From a marine actinobacterium PHSC20C1 (GTDB taxonomy: Bacteria; Actinomycetota; Actinomycetes; Actinomycetales; Microbacteriaceae), in the NCBI GenBank assembly GCA_000153145.1, contig CH672415.1, positions 1,608,767-1,672,766 on the forward strand: DNA of 64,000 nucleotides, read 5' to 3'. Below the pieces are notes generated by a model. The model was not told the DNA's origin and made no database searches. It worked only from the letters and a program-made list of their open reading frames with translations. The translations under genes were made by a program, and so were the position numbers. Of this stretch, positions 19,062-26,473 are shown in pieces. Within the stretch, counting starts at the first letter, position 1. Every line of letters begins with the position of its first letter.

Positions 19062-20073
19062 CGCGTTCCTCACTGTGGGCCGAAAAGTGGAGAAGATTTT
19101 CTCGTCGTACAACCCTAACGCCGGGAACGTCGATCGGTCCCTGCCCCCGCCAGTCCGTGACGAGCCTCGCGATCTCGAGAGTGTGGGTTCTACTGAGCGA
19201 AACATGAAACTCGCTTGCAACCGCTAATCGAATCAAACGCTGGCGTAGTGCGGCCGGATTCGCGGCGAGAGCGCGAACAGGGAGAGAAATTCCCGCCTCC
19301 GAAATTTCGGCCAAGTCTTCGGCCATTTCTTCAGCAAAATGGTCGAGAGCTTCGGCATCTTCGCGTGCTTGGTCGGCGGTGCGCACTAAAGCGTCACGGA
19401 TGCCGGGCCCGAGTTCACTTTCGAGCAGCGGCAGAACGGTCTGCCGCACCCGCACTCGCGTGTACGAGGTGTCGAGATTGTGCGGGTCATTCCACGCCAC
19501 GATTCCGGAGTCTTCGCAGCACTGCACCGTTGTTTCTCGCGCCACCGCTAAGAGCGGCCGCAAGTATTCGCCCGTGTCGACGGCCATCCCCTTAAGACTG
19601 CCAGCGCCACTACCGCGGGCAAGCCCGAGCAGCACCGTCTCGGCTTGATCGTCGAGGGTATGGCCCAGCAGCACCCTAATGGCGCCGTACTCGGCTGCGG
19701 CCTCAGCAAGCGCCGCGTAGCGCGCGTCACGAGCGGCAGACTCGGGGCCTCCAGCGTCACCAACGAGAATCGAGCGGATGTCGACAGGGTCGAGCCCTAG
19801 GTCACGGGCCTGTCGGGCGGCGGCGGCTGCGACATCCGCTGACCCGTCTTGAAGGTTGTGATTCACGATCACGGCACCGGCTCGCATACCCGCCTTGGAG
19901 GCTTCGAAGGCAGTCGCCGCCGCCAGCGCGAGCGAGTCAGGGCCACCACTGAGGGCGACAAGCACGAGTGGTTCAGGGCCGGAAGACGACGGCAGTGCGG
20001 CAAGAGCCGTGCGCACGGCGCGACGAACATCAGCAATTGCGGGGGTTAACCGGGGGCGACGTTCGGAGTGCAT
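19051..20073 (-). CDS. tilS: tRNA(Ile)-lysidine synthase
   Basis: 340 residues. It attaches lysine to C34 of the AUA-reading tRNA-Ile, which is essential for decoding. The PP-loop Ser-Gly-Gly-Pro-Asp-Ser lies at residues 42 to 47, and the Gly-His-Thr-Leu-Asp-Asp-Gln-Ala-Glu-Thr motif follows at about 140. The C-terminal domain is short. The gene is divergent from ppa, with about 48 bases between the starts. Confidence 0.92.
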   Translation of the reverse strand: MHSERRPRLTPAIADVRRAVRTALAALPSSSGPEPLVLVALSGGPDSLALAAATAFEASKAGMRAGAVIVNHNLQDGSADVAAAAARQARDLGLDPVDIRSILVGDAGGPESAARDARYAALAEAAAEYGAIRVLLGHTLDDQAETVLLGLARGSGAGSLKGMAVDTGEYLRPLLAVARETTVQCCEDSGIVAWNDPHNLDTSYTRVRVRQTVLPLLESELGPGIRDALVRTADQAREDAEALDHFAEEMAEDLAEISEAGISLPVRALAANPAALRQRLIRLAVASEFHVSLSRTHTLEIARLVTDWRGQGPIDVPGVRVVRRENLLHFSAHSEERDAV

Positions 20074-20121
20074 CCAGTAACGTTATTGCAGCAACCCCAC
20101 AATTTTCTTAGGAGCACCTAG

Positions 20122-20613
20122 ATGGCCGCATACGACGTTGTCGTTGAGATTCCGCGCGGAAGCCGGAACAAGTACGAAGTTGACCACAAAACCGGTCGTG
20201 TATTTCTCGACCGTTACCTCTTCACCACCTTCGCCTACCCGACCGACTATGGCTTTTTCGAGAACACCCTCGGCCTCGACGGTGACCCGGTAGACGCACT
20301 CATCCTGCTCGACGCCCCCACCTTCCCCGGTGTCGGTATCTCGGTTCGTCCCGTTGCTGTGCTCAACATGAGCGACGACGGCGGAATCGACTCGAAGGTC
20401 ATCTGCGTTCAAGCCAAGGACCCACGCTGGTCACACATTCAGGACCTAGAAGACGTACCCGAGTTCACTCGCCGCGAGATCGAGCACTTCTTCGAGCACT
20501 ACAAGGACCTCGAGCCCGGCAAGTGGGTCAAGCTCGAAGGTTGGGGCAACGCAGCCGAAGCTGAAGACATCGTTCTTGCTGGCTTCGAGAAGCTCAAGGC
20601 TGAAGGCCACTAA
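20122..20613 (+). CDS. ppa: Inorganic pyrophosphatase
   Basis: 163 residues, a soluble family I pyrophosphatase that drives biosynthesis by hydrolysing PPi. The signature Asp-Gly-Asp-Pro-Val-Asp-Ala with its three metal-binding Asp residues is intact, as are the [11 protein letters not shown] start and Tyr-Gly-Phe. An AGGAG site precedes the ATG. The C-terminal Glu/Ala-rich helix is normal for actinobacterial forms. Confidence 0.95.
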   Translation: MAAYDVVVEIPRGSRNKYEVDHKTGRVFLDRYLFTTFAYPTDYGFFENTLGLDGDPVDALILLDAPTFPGVGISVRPVAVLNMSDDGGIDSKVICVQAKDPRWSHIQDLEDVPEFTRREIEHFFEHYKDLEPGKWVKLEGWGNAAEAEDIVLAGFEKLKAEGH

Positions 20614-20661
20614 GGCCTCGCCGAGTGCGACCGTTCTGGCCGCGCTCACCAATTAACGCGA

Positions 20662-20691
20662 AATGGCGGATGCTTTCGGGCATCCGCCATT
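20662..20691. terminator. Perfect hairpin between ppa and the M23 peptidase gene
   Basis: A 12-base perfect stem (AATGGCGGATGC pairing with GCATCCGCCATT) around a six-base loop lies between two convergent genes. It can fold from either strand, so it is probably a shared terminator, although no long T-run follows. Confidence 0.7.
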
Positions 20692-20718
20692 GGCGTTTAA
20701 GCAGTGAAGCGCAGGTCG

Positions 20719-22005
20719 TTAGCCGAGGCGAATGCCCTGGTTAGCCATGAACGGGACCGGGTTGGTGGTGTCCCAACCGTTGGGGCGAACCTCGAAGTGG
20801 AGGTGGCATCCGGATGAGTTTCCGGTGGAACCGACCTTGGCGATCTTCGTTCCGACTGACACGTTCTGGCCGTAAGAGACAAGGATGCCGCCAGCGATAA
20901 TGTGCCCGTAGGCAGTGCGCAAACCGTTGGCGTGTTCGATGATGATGTAGTTTCCGTAGCCGCCATTCCAGCCATAGCCGGCGTAAACAACTTTTCCGCT
21001 CGACGCGGCGTAGATGCCAGTACCACAGCCAGCAGCGAGGTCGACACCCTTGTGGAAGCTGGTGCCATAACCGGAGCTGTAGCCGTAGACCGAGGAGATG
21101 TAGCCGCCTGCGGGGCGAGCCCAGCCACTCAGGCTGATCTCTCCGGCATCAATGTTAGGAACCTGTGCTGCGGCTTCTGCCGCGGCCTGTGCCGCAGCCC
21201 TCGCTGCTTCACGCACCCGAACACCGGCGAGGTAGCTGGTCTCTGTTGCCTGGCGAGCAGAGGTGAGGGCGGCGAGCTGAGCGTCGAACTCGATTTTGCG
21301 TTCCTGCTGCTCTGCGAGCGCAGCTTCAGCGAGCCTGGCCGCCTCTTGAGCCGCAACGAATGCCTTCTCTGCAGCGATCTTGAGAGCTTCAAGTTCAGTG
21401 CGCGCAACTTCAGCAGCATCAGTTAGCGACTGAGCAGTGTTGCGGGCCTGGACTGCACGATCAAAAAGTGCGGATGTCTGCTGCGAGATCTTCGACGACA
21501 TGCCCAAGTTGTAGAGCAGTGAGTCGGCGTCTTGCGAGTTGGTGAGGAGGTTGGTGGTTACGTCGCCACTTCCGCCACGAACGAGCCGTGCGGCAAGCTC
21601 ACCGATTCGCTTCTCAGCTTCTTCGGCTTCAATGTTCGCGGCATCCGCCTGCTCTTGAAGGGTTGCAGTCTGGGTGGCCTTGGCCTGGTACTTAGTGTCA
21701 GCTTCTTGCCAGATGTTGCCCTTATCTTCGGCATCTTTCTGGGCTGCGACTGCTTGGCTCTCAAGCTGAACGAGCGCGGCCTTGATGCGGTTGACAACCT
21801 TCTTGGTCGCAGCCTCGTTGTTGCGGGCGTCGGTGACGTCACTCCAGGTGGGGTACTCCTCAGCGAATGCTGCCTGGTTGCTGCTCGAATAGAGCGATAC
21901 GCCGAGTACAAGGCTGAGCACAGCAGTAAAGCCGATTACTCGAAAACCAAGTGCGCGCAACGTGAGCTTTGCCGCGGTCCCCCGACTCGCATGCATGTCG
22001 TTCAT
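20719..22005 (-). CDS. Secreted M23 (LytM) peptidoglycan peptidase with coiled-coil region
   Basis: 428 residues. An N-terminal hydrophobic segment (about residues 18 to 40) acts as signal or anchor, a long Ala/Gln/Glu-rich coiled coil (about 55 to 285) follows, and the M23 domain fills the C-terminus with His-Lys-Gly-Val-Asp and His-Leu-His-Phe-Glu zinc and catalytic motifs. This layout matches EnvC/NlpD-like or cell-separation hydrolases that cut or activate cutting of the wall. ATG 22005 has a GAGGGG site upstream; an in-frame TTG lies four codons further out. An inverted repeat lies about 75 bases upstream. Confidence 0.9.
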   Translation of the reverse strand: MNDMHASRGTAAKLTLRALGFRVIGFTAVLSLVLGVSLYSSSNQAAFAEEYPTWSDVTDARNNEAATKKVVNRIKAALVQLESQAVAAQKDAEDKGNIWQEADTKYQAKATQTATLQEQADAANIEAEEAEKRIGELAARLVRGGSGDVTTNLLTNSQDADSLLYNLGMSSKISQQTSALFDRAVQARNTAQSLTDAAEVARTELEALKIAAEKAFVAAQEAARLAEAALAEQQERKIEFDAQLAALTSARQATETSYLAGVRVREAARAAAQAAAEAAAQVPNIDAGEISLSGWARPAGGYISSVYGYSSGYGTSFHKGVDLAAGCGTGIYAASSGKVVYAGYGWNGGYGNYIIIEHANGLRTAYGHIIAGGILVSYGQNVSVGTKIAKVGSTGNSSGCHLHFEVRPNGWDTTNPVPFMANQGIRLG

Positions 22006-22078
22006 AGTTCCCCTCAACTGTGATGAGCGCAGACTAATGCCCGCTAGTCACACCAATAACACTGACCACACTAACAAC

Positions 22079-22101
22079 AGGTTGAGCAAAAGTCTCAACC
22101 T
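22079..22101. promoter_or_regulatory. Inverted repeat upstream of the M23 peptidase gene
   Basis: An eight-base perfect stem, AGGTTGAG and CTCAACCT with a seven-base spacer, is followed on the plus strand by TTTT. On the minus strand it lies upstream of the M23 peptidase start and on the plus strand upstream of the tRNA genes. It could be an operator or a terminator-like hairpin; the sequence does not decide. The surrounding 22006-22263 stretch holds no convincing gene. Confidence 0.4.
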
Positions 22102-22199
22102 TTTAATGAACGTAGTATCTGATGGCCTCAGAGTCGAGTACATTTAACCCTGTTGGAAAACATGTTTTCGGGCGTTGCCTGACTGGGTTGGTTCTCAGT

Positions 22200-22228
22200 T
22201 TGGTAATTCGCGAAAGGCACCGTATGCT
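22200..22228 (+). promoter_or_regulatory. Possible promoter of the tRNA cluster
   Basis: TTGGTA and TATGCT are separated by 17 bases, a fair sigma-70-type pair, and would start transcription about 30 bases before tRNA-Glu. Neither box is perfect. Confidence 0.35.
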
Positions 22229-22263
22229 TTTCCCTCGGTAGCTAAGAAGTTCTGTGACTTCGA

Positions 22264-22336
22264 GGCCCCATCGTTTAGTGGCCTAGGACACCGCCCTTTC
22301 ACGGCGGCAGCACGGGTTCGAATCCCGTTGGGGTCA
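22264..22336 (+). tRNA. tRNA-Glu (TTC)
   Basis: A full cloverleaf: acceptor GGCCCCA pairing with TGGGGTC, anticodon loop CTTTCAC in a CCGCC/GGCGG stem, TTCGAAT T-loop, discriminator A. The CCA end is encoded at 22337-22339. First of three tRNA genes on this strand. Confidence 0.96.
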
Positions 22337-22364
22337 CCAGACAAACCACAGAATTAAATAGCTA

Positions 22365-22438
22365 GGCCCTGTAGCGCAGTTGGTTAGCGCGCCGCCCTGT
22401 CACGGCGGAGGTCGCCGGTTCAAGTCCGGTCAGGGTCG
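22365..22438 (+). tRNA. tRNA-Asp (GTC)
   Basis: Acceptor GGCCCTG pairs with CAGGGTC, anticodon loop CTGTCAC, T-loop TTCAAGT, discriminator G. CCA is not encoded. The anticodon stem CCGCC/GGCGG is the same as in the neighbouring tRNA-Glu. Confidence 0.96.
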
Positions 22439-22449
22439 CAAAACAGAAT

Positions 22450-22475
22450 GCCTCTTCGAAAGGAGGGGCTTTTTG
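22450..22475 (+). terminator. Probable terminator after tRNA-Asp
   Basis: A GC-rich imperfect hairpin (GCCTC pairing with GAGGGGC with one bulged G) is followed by a TTTTT run, a fair intrinsic terminator between tRNA-Asp and tRNA-Phe. Confidence 0.55.
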
Positions 22476-22517
22476 TGTAGTAGGGGGAAGCCCTTGCGAG
22501 TAGGAGGAAACTCTTAC

Positions 22518-22590
22518 GGCTCTGTAGCTCAGTTGGTAGAGCGCACGACTGAAAATCGTGAGGTCACGGGATCGACGCCCGTCGGAGCCA
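22518..22590 (+). tRNA. tRNA-Phe (GAA)
   Basis: Acceptor GGCTCTG pairs with CGGAGCC, anticodon loop CTGAAAA in a CACGA/TCGTG stem, discriminator A, no encoded CCA. The T-loop reads ATCGACG, so the nearly universal T at position 54 is an A here, while the T-stem ACGGG/CCCGT is intact. Confidence 0.93.
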
Positions 22591-22592
22591 CT

Positions 22593-22634
22593 TGACCCTT
22601 TCCCGGGCTTCTACTGGGCGAGGGTCATTTTTTT
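22593..22634 (+). terminator. Terminator after tRNA-Phe
   Basis: TGACCCT pairs with AGGGTCA across a GC-rich inner loop and is followed by seven T residues, a clear intrinsic terminator for the tRNA cluster. Confidence 0.8.
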
Positions 22635-22677
22635 AGGCGCATGCGTTTCGAGCCTTGCTCACAACTACGATGGGCAT

Positions 22678-23319
22678 GTGGCTAATAACACTTCCCGAAG
22701 CGGAAACCCTGCAGTACGTGCGGGCACACATGGAAAACCGCAAACAGATGTGAGCGCGAAAGTCGTCGCGTGGATAGCGCTCGGGATAGCACTGCTTTCG
22801 GCCGCAGGCACGTGGGCGCAAGTCGTGACGGATCGCGAGGCGATCTCAGAGCAGCTCACGATGCGTACCGAAGTACGCGCGTATGACGAGCTCGCTAAAG
22901 AGTACGGAGAGGTCGTAAATAAGGGTCAACGCGCGCCAGCCCTAGAAAACCACGACTCGGCTCTCTATGTAATTGCGAGCGTCACCAACTTGGGAAAAGG
23001 TAGCGGCGTAATCGCCGGGATGGGCCTGAGTACCGCTGATGGCGGACTCGTCAACTTCGAGGGCCCGACCTGCCAGAATTTATCGAGGCAAGCGGACAAT
23101 GCGCCGTGCTACCTTCCCATGACGATTCCAGCAGGCGAGATCATCAAGTTCTATCTCGCAGTTCCCGAAGATCGACTTATCGCATTCGGCTGCGCCGAGT
23201 CGGAAGCCGCTATCGAAGCCTTTGTTACAGACTCAACAGGTCAGAAATTTGTGGTGAATAGCGAGGTGCGTGCGCCACGGTCGGACGCACCGTGCGTGAG
23301 TAGCATCCCTTCTGACTAG
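22678..23319 (+). CDS. Orphan single-pass membrane protein
   Basis: About 213 residues from a GTG at 22678. In-frame codons further upstream lie inside tRNA-Phe and its terminator and are unlikely; no good ribosome site is visible for any start. One hydrophobic helix (about residues 28 to 50) is followed by a soluble region with four Cys residues that could form two disulfides outside the cell (Thr-Cys-Gln, Pro-Cys-Tyr, Gly-Cys-Ala, Pro-Cys-Val). I do not recognise the family. It stands alone between the tRNA terminator and a gene remnant, so it may belong to a transferred patch. Confidence 0.6.
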   Translation: MANNTSRSGNPAVRAGTHGKPQTDVSAKVVAWIALGIALLSAAGTWAQVVTDREAISEQLTMRTEVRAYDELAKEYGEVVNKGQRAPALENHDSALYVIASVTNLGKGSGVIAGMGLSTADGGLVNFEGPTCQNLSRQADNAPCYLPMTIPAGEIIKFYLAVPEDRLIAFGCAESEAAIEAFVTDSTGQKFVVNSEVRAPRSDAPCVSSIPSD

Positions 23320-23338
23320 AATTCTCACTCAGATGCAA

Positions 23339-23518
23339 CTACGGAGCTGCGACCTCGAAGATATTGCAGGCGCCCTGCCCGCTTTCTAACCAAGTCAAGA
23401 ACCGCTGCCGGCGCTTCTTACTCGAGCCATGCGTCCAGGTTTCCAGAGCTACTTGACCCTGTGTTGACTCCTTGATGCGGTCGTCGCCGACAGCCGATGC
23501 TGCGCTCAGAGCATCCGT
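23339..23518 (-). pseudogene. Detached 3' end of a zinc metallopeptidase gene
   Basis: Read on the minus strand this stretch encodes 59 residues and a TAG stop that match residues 230 to 288 of the intact metallopeptidase encoded at 31268-32134. By my hand count 44 of 59 residues and about 156 of 180 bases are identical, with no gaps. A TAA stop stands immediately upstream and no start is present, so it cannot be a complete gene. Similarity ends exactly at the stop codon on one side and runs into an inverted-repeat element on the other. It lies in the same orientation as the intact gene, about 7.9 kb away, across the glucoside operon. Confidence 0.85.
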
Positions 23519-23535
23519 TTAGCTGTCTACCGTCA

Positions 23536-23627
23536 CGGAAACTCAGGAAATCCGAATACCACCTCGCGGTGAATCCCGAGTTATTGGTGTTGAGTTTGCC
23601 GCACCACGCGATTTTCCTGAGTTTCCG
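23536..23627. repeat. Inverted-repeat element, copy 1
   Basis: A 92-base unit with ends CGGAAACTCAGGAAA and the inverted match TTTCCTGAGTTTCCG, 15 paired bases plus an extra A in the right arm. A second copy with the same arms but largely different interior lies at 35627-35722. The unit sits just downstream of the ROK regulator gene and directly next to the metallopeptidase tail remnant. It could be a small non-autonomous mobile element or a structured terminator; no target duplication is evident. Confidence 0.75.
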
Positions 23628-23675
23628 AAGGTGCGAGAGCGATTTGCTGACCAACGCTGTCTCTCGCGAGCGCCT

Positions 23676-24893
23676 CTAGGCCAGAGAAGCGGAGCTTTTT
23701 CGCGGCGCCGCGAGTAACGCCTCGAGAGGCATGATGGCTGCACCCAGCGCGACAGTGTCACCGCCGAAACTGCACGCGTGCAGCGAAAACTGTCCCCCTG
23801 GTCGCGCGAGTGCCTCTGCGCGGGTTGCCTCCTCCATGCGAGACGCGAGAGCTTCCATAAGCCTCAGCCCCACCCAGCCGCCAATAATTACGCGCTCAGG
23901 ATTGGTGAGGTTGACGAGCCCGCCCAGCGCAGAGCCCAGCGTCTCGATGAGCTCATCGACAACCCCGACCGCAACCGGATCATGTGACTCGAGCAGTTGC
24001 CCAACAGCACCCCAGCCGGAACCGTCAAAGACGCCACCAGCTTCGCGCCACAATTCGAGAATCGCATCCGCACCGAGGTACGCCTCAACACATCCGCGGC
24101 CACCGCAGCGACAGAGGCGCCCGTTGCGGACAATCTTGACGTGACCCCACTCCCCAGCACTGCTGTTGAGTCCTCGGGCGAGTTCACCATTCGACACAAT
24201 TGCGAGACCGACACCGCGACCAAGCAGAACCACGAGTGCTTCATTCACACCCCGTGCCGCGCCATCCCACAATTCGGCCATAGCTTGGGTCTTAGCGCCA
24301 TTCTCGGCAAAAACTGGAATGTCGTGAGAGACGAGATCAGCGACAGGGATAGGCGACCAACCAAGGCTCTGGGCGTACAGAACTTGGCGGCCCTCAGCAT
24401 CCGACTCCACAATTCCGGGTAGGCCTAGCCCGATGCCGATCATGCGGTCCCACGCTGCTGGATTCCGCTCACGCAAAGCGTTCAACGCTTCATCAAGATC
24501 GGCAGCGATCGCCTCAATGGGCTCACCCTCACGGCCGCCGCGAAATTCCCGATCAATGCGCGTCATCGATAGATCAAACAACTCGACCGCGACACCACGC
24601 TCACCAACATCCGCGCCCAGAAAATAGGCGCCGCTGGGGTTGGGGGCCAACAAAGTTACGGGTCGTCCACCGCTCGAGGCTACTGAGCCGGCCTCCATGA
24701 CGAGCCCCTCCGAAATGAGCTCGGAGATCAGATTGGTGACTGAAGCGACCGAGAGTCCCGACTCGCGCGCGATGGCCGCACGCGATGTCTCTCCCGTAAG
24801 AATCACACTGCGCAGCGCCTGCGAGCGATTACGTTGACGCACATCGCTTACCGTTGCCGGCGCCGAAGTGGTGAGTGCGATACGCCCGGTCAT
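23676..24893 (-). CDS. ROK-family transcriptional regulator
   Basis: 405 residues. An N-terminal winged helix-turn-helix (about residues 15 to 75, with Ser-Arg-Ala-Ala-Ile-Ala-Arg-Glu-Ser-Gly-Leu-Ser) precedes a ROK sugar-kinase-like domain containing the zinc motif Cys-Arg-Cys-Gly-Gly-Arg-Gly-Cys-Val-Glu. Regulators of this kind (NagC/XylR type) bind a sugar or sugar phosphate. It is the last gene of the beta-glucoside operon and is the obvious candidate for controlling it. I start it at ATG 24893; a GTG at 24911 would overlap the GH5 gene. Confidence 0.9.
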   Translation of the reverse strand: MTGRIALTTSAPATVSDVRQRNRSQALRSVILTGETSRAAIARESGLSVASVTNLISELISEGLVMEAGSVASSGGRPVTLLAPNPSGAYFLGADVGERGVAVELFDLSMTRIDREFRGGREGEPIEAIAADLDEALNALRERNPAAWDRMIGIGLGLPGIVESDAEGRQVLYAQSLGWSPIPVADLVSHDIPVFAENGAKTQAMAELWDGAARGVNEALVVLLGRGVGLAIVSNGELARGLNSSAGEWGHVKIVRNGRLCRCGGRGCVEAYLGADAILELWREAGGVFDGSGWGAVGQLLESHDPVAVGVVDELIETLGSALGGLVNLTNPERVIIGGWVGLRLMEALASRMEEATRAEALARPGGQFSLHACSFGGDTVALGAAIMPLEALLAAPRKSSASLA

Positions 24894-24904
24894 AAATCCA
24901 GACC

Positions 24905-26461
24905 TTACCAAGTCTTGTCGCCTCCCGACGGGTAGATCCTCGATACCGTTGTTTCGGCGGTGGCGATGATCCGGATGCCGCGGGCAGTCTGCTCGACGCG
25001 TACGGCAGCATCCCGACCCTCGTCGTCGACCACGTGGGCGCCAGAGGAGCCCACCATCTCATACTCGAGCCAGTCTCCCTCGGAGAGATCTACAACCAGT
25101 TCTTCAGCGATTCCGTAGGCACGGCCATCCGTCTGCTCAAAGGGATTTGCGGGATTGCCGCCCTCAATAGCCCAGCGCAACGGCACAGTGTCATCGCTTC
25201 GGATCGCGTCGACACCGCCTGTCACAGCAATCGAATAGGACTCGCCAGATCCGCGATAGCCGTAGCCCCACACGGGTACAACGGCCGGCCGTGAAGCAAG
25301 AAGTGCCGAAACAACGTCAGGCTGCCACAGGCAGTTCTCAATCCTCATCGCATCAAGTAGGTCGTTAAAGACAGTCTTCGCTTCAGCAGGAGTTATTGCT
25401 GAAGGGTCACCGATGCTGGCAACGACACGGTCCCAGCCTTTTGGCGCAATAATCGACGCAGCCGAAGTGCGGGTGTCGATCTTCTTCCAGGGCCAAAAGT
25501 TCCAACCGATACCGTGCGACTCGTAGAGGCGGAATGCCGCATACAACCACTCGAGGGTGTTCTCGCCTCCTTCGCCCATGTAAATGGGCAGCCCGAGACG
25601 ATCCCGAACCTCAAGGAACGCGGAGATTGATTCGGTGTCTGGCGAGGACCAATACTTATGAAATTGGAGCAGCGAATTGTCGTCCCACACCTCGGTGAAG
25701 ATGTCCCAGTTCGTGGCCCAGTGCGCACCCTCATAAACAATGAGATGGTCAGGGTCAATCGCGCGGATCTCGCGGGTGAGGTCACGGTAGAGGTCAGTGA
25801 GTGCATCGGCGTAGGTGTGCTGCCACTCGTTCGGCAGTGGTTCGTTGAGCAGGTCGTATCCCATCACGACCGTCTCGTGGCGATAGCGTGTCGCAAGATC
25901 TTGCCACAACCGCACCGTGAGCTCTCGATAGCGCGGCTCCATGAACAACTCAGGCAGATTGTGCGGCGAATCATCAATGTTGGTGCCGGTCTGACCACCC
26001 GGCGCCCCATGCAAATCGAGCATCACCCACAGCTTGTGTTCACGGCACCACTCAATGAGCCGGTCGATCATCGTGTAACCAGCTTCGATCGGCTGACCGT
26101 TCTCATCCTGAATCGCGCGCGAATTGATTGGCAACCGCACGTGGTCGAAACCGGATGCCGCAATGAGAGCGATGTCAGCCTCAGCAATAAAGTTCGTCCG
26201 AAAGCCCTCCCAGAATCGCTCCGCCTCCGCAGCTCCCAGGAGGCGCTCTGTTAGCCGCTCGATTTCCCGAGGAGACTCCGCTCCTGGACCGAACTTCCAC
26301 ATGTAGCCCTCTGGCAGCATCCAGTTGCCCAGCCCCACCCCGCGAAGGAGCAACTCGCGGCCCGAGCCATCGACAAGCCGAGCATCTTTCGCACGCACAA
26401 ATCCTTCGAAGGATGCGGGACGGGGTTCGAACGCCGACGTGGCGAGCATGAGATCAGTCAT
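24905..26461 (-). CDS. Glycoside hydrolase family 5 protein, cytoplasmic
   Basis: 518 residues. The GH5 barrel holds the acid/base Glu207 in Asn-Glu-Pro-Leu-Pro and the nucleophile Glu297 in Met-Gly-Glu-Gly-Gly-Glu, with Trp-Asn-Phe-Trp-Pro-Trp near 340. The last 90 residues contain Gly-Asp-Trp-Leu-Glu-Tyr-Glu, similar to the carbohydrate-binding modules of families 6/35. No signal peptide is visible, so it should act in the cytoplasm on imported oligosaccharides, perhaps beta-1,3- or beta-1,4-linked glucosides; the linkage cannot be told. It lies 12 bases behind the second permease gene. Confidence 0.85.
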   Translation of the reverse strand: MTDLMLATSAFEPRPASFEGFVRAKDARLVDGSGRELLLRGVGLGNWMLPEGYMWKFGPGAESPREIERLTERLLGAAEAERFWEGFRTNFIAEADIALIAASGFDHVRLPINSRAIQDENGQPIEAGYTMIDRLIEWCREHKLWVMLDLHGAPGGQTGTNIDDSPHNLPELFMEPRYRELTVRLWQDLATRYRHETVVMGYDLLNEPLPNEWQHTYADALTDLYRDLTREIRAIDPDHLIVYEGAHWATNWDIFTEVWDDNSLLQFHKYWSSPDTESISAFLEVRDRLGLPIYMGEGGENTLEWLYAAFRLYESHGIGWNFWPWKKIDTRTSAASIIAPKGWDRVVASIGDPSAITPAEAKTVFNDLLDAMRIENCLWQPDVVSALLASRPAVVPVWGYGYRGSGESYSIAVTGGVDAIRSDDTVPLRWAIEGGNPANPFEQTDGRAYGIAEELVVDLSEGDWLEYEMVGSSGAHVVDDEGRDAAVRVEQTARGIRIIATAETTVSRIYPSGGDKTW

Positions 26462-26473
26462 GGGTTTCTTTCG

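Noticed and set aside
22006-22263. Possible ydaO-type c-di-AMP riboswitch before the M23 peptidase gene
   Set aside because: Such elements are common before wall hydrolases in actinobacteria, but I could not find the conserved stretches of this riboswitch here.
22264-23700. Prophage or integrative element at the tRNA genes
   Set aside because: No integrase, excisionase or repeated tRNA end is visible, so a classical tRNA-targeted element is not supported.
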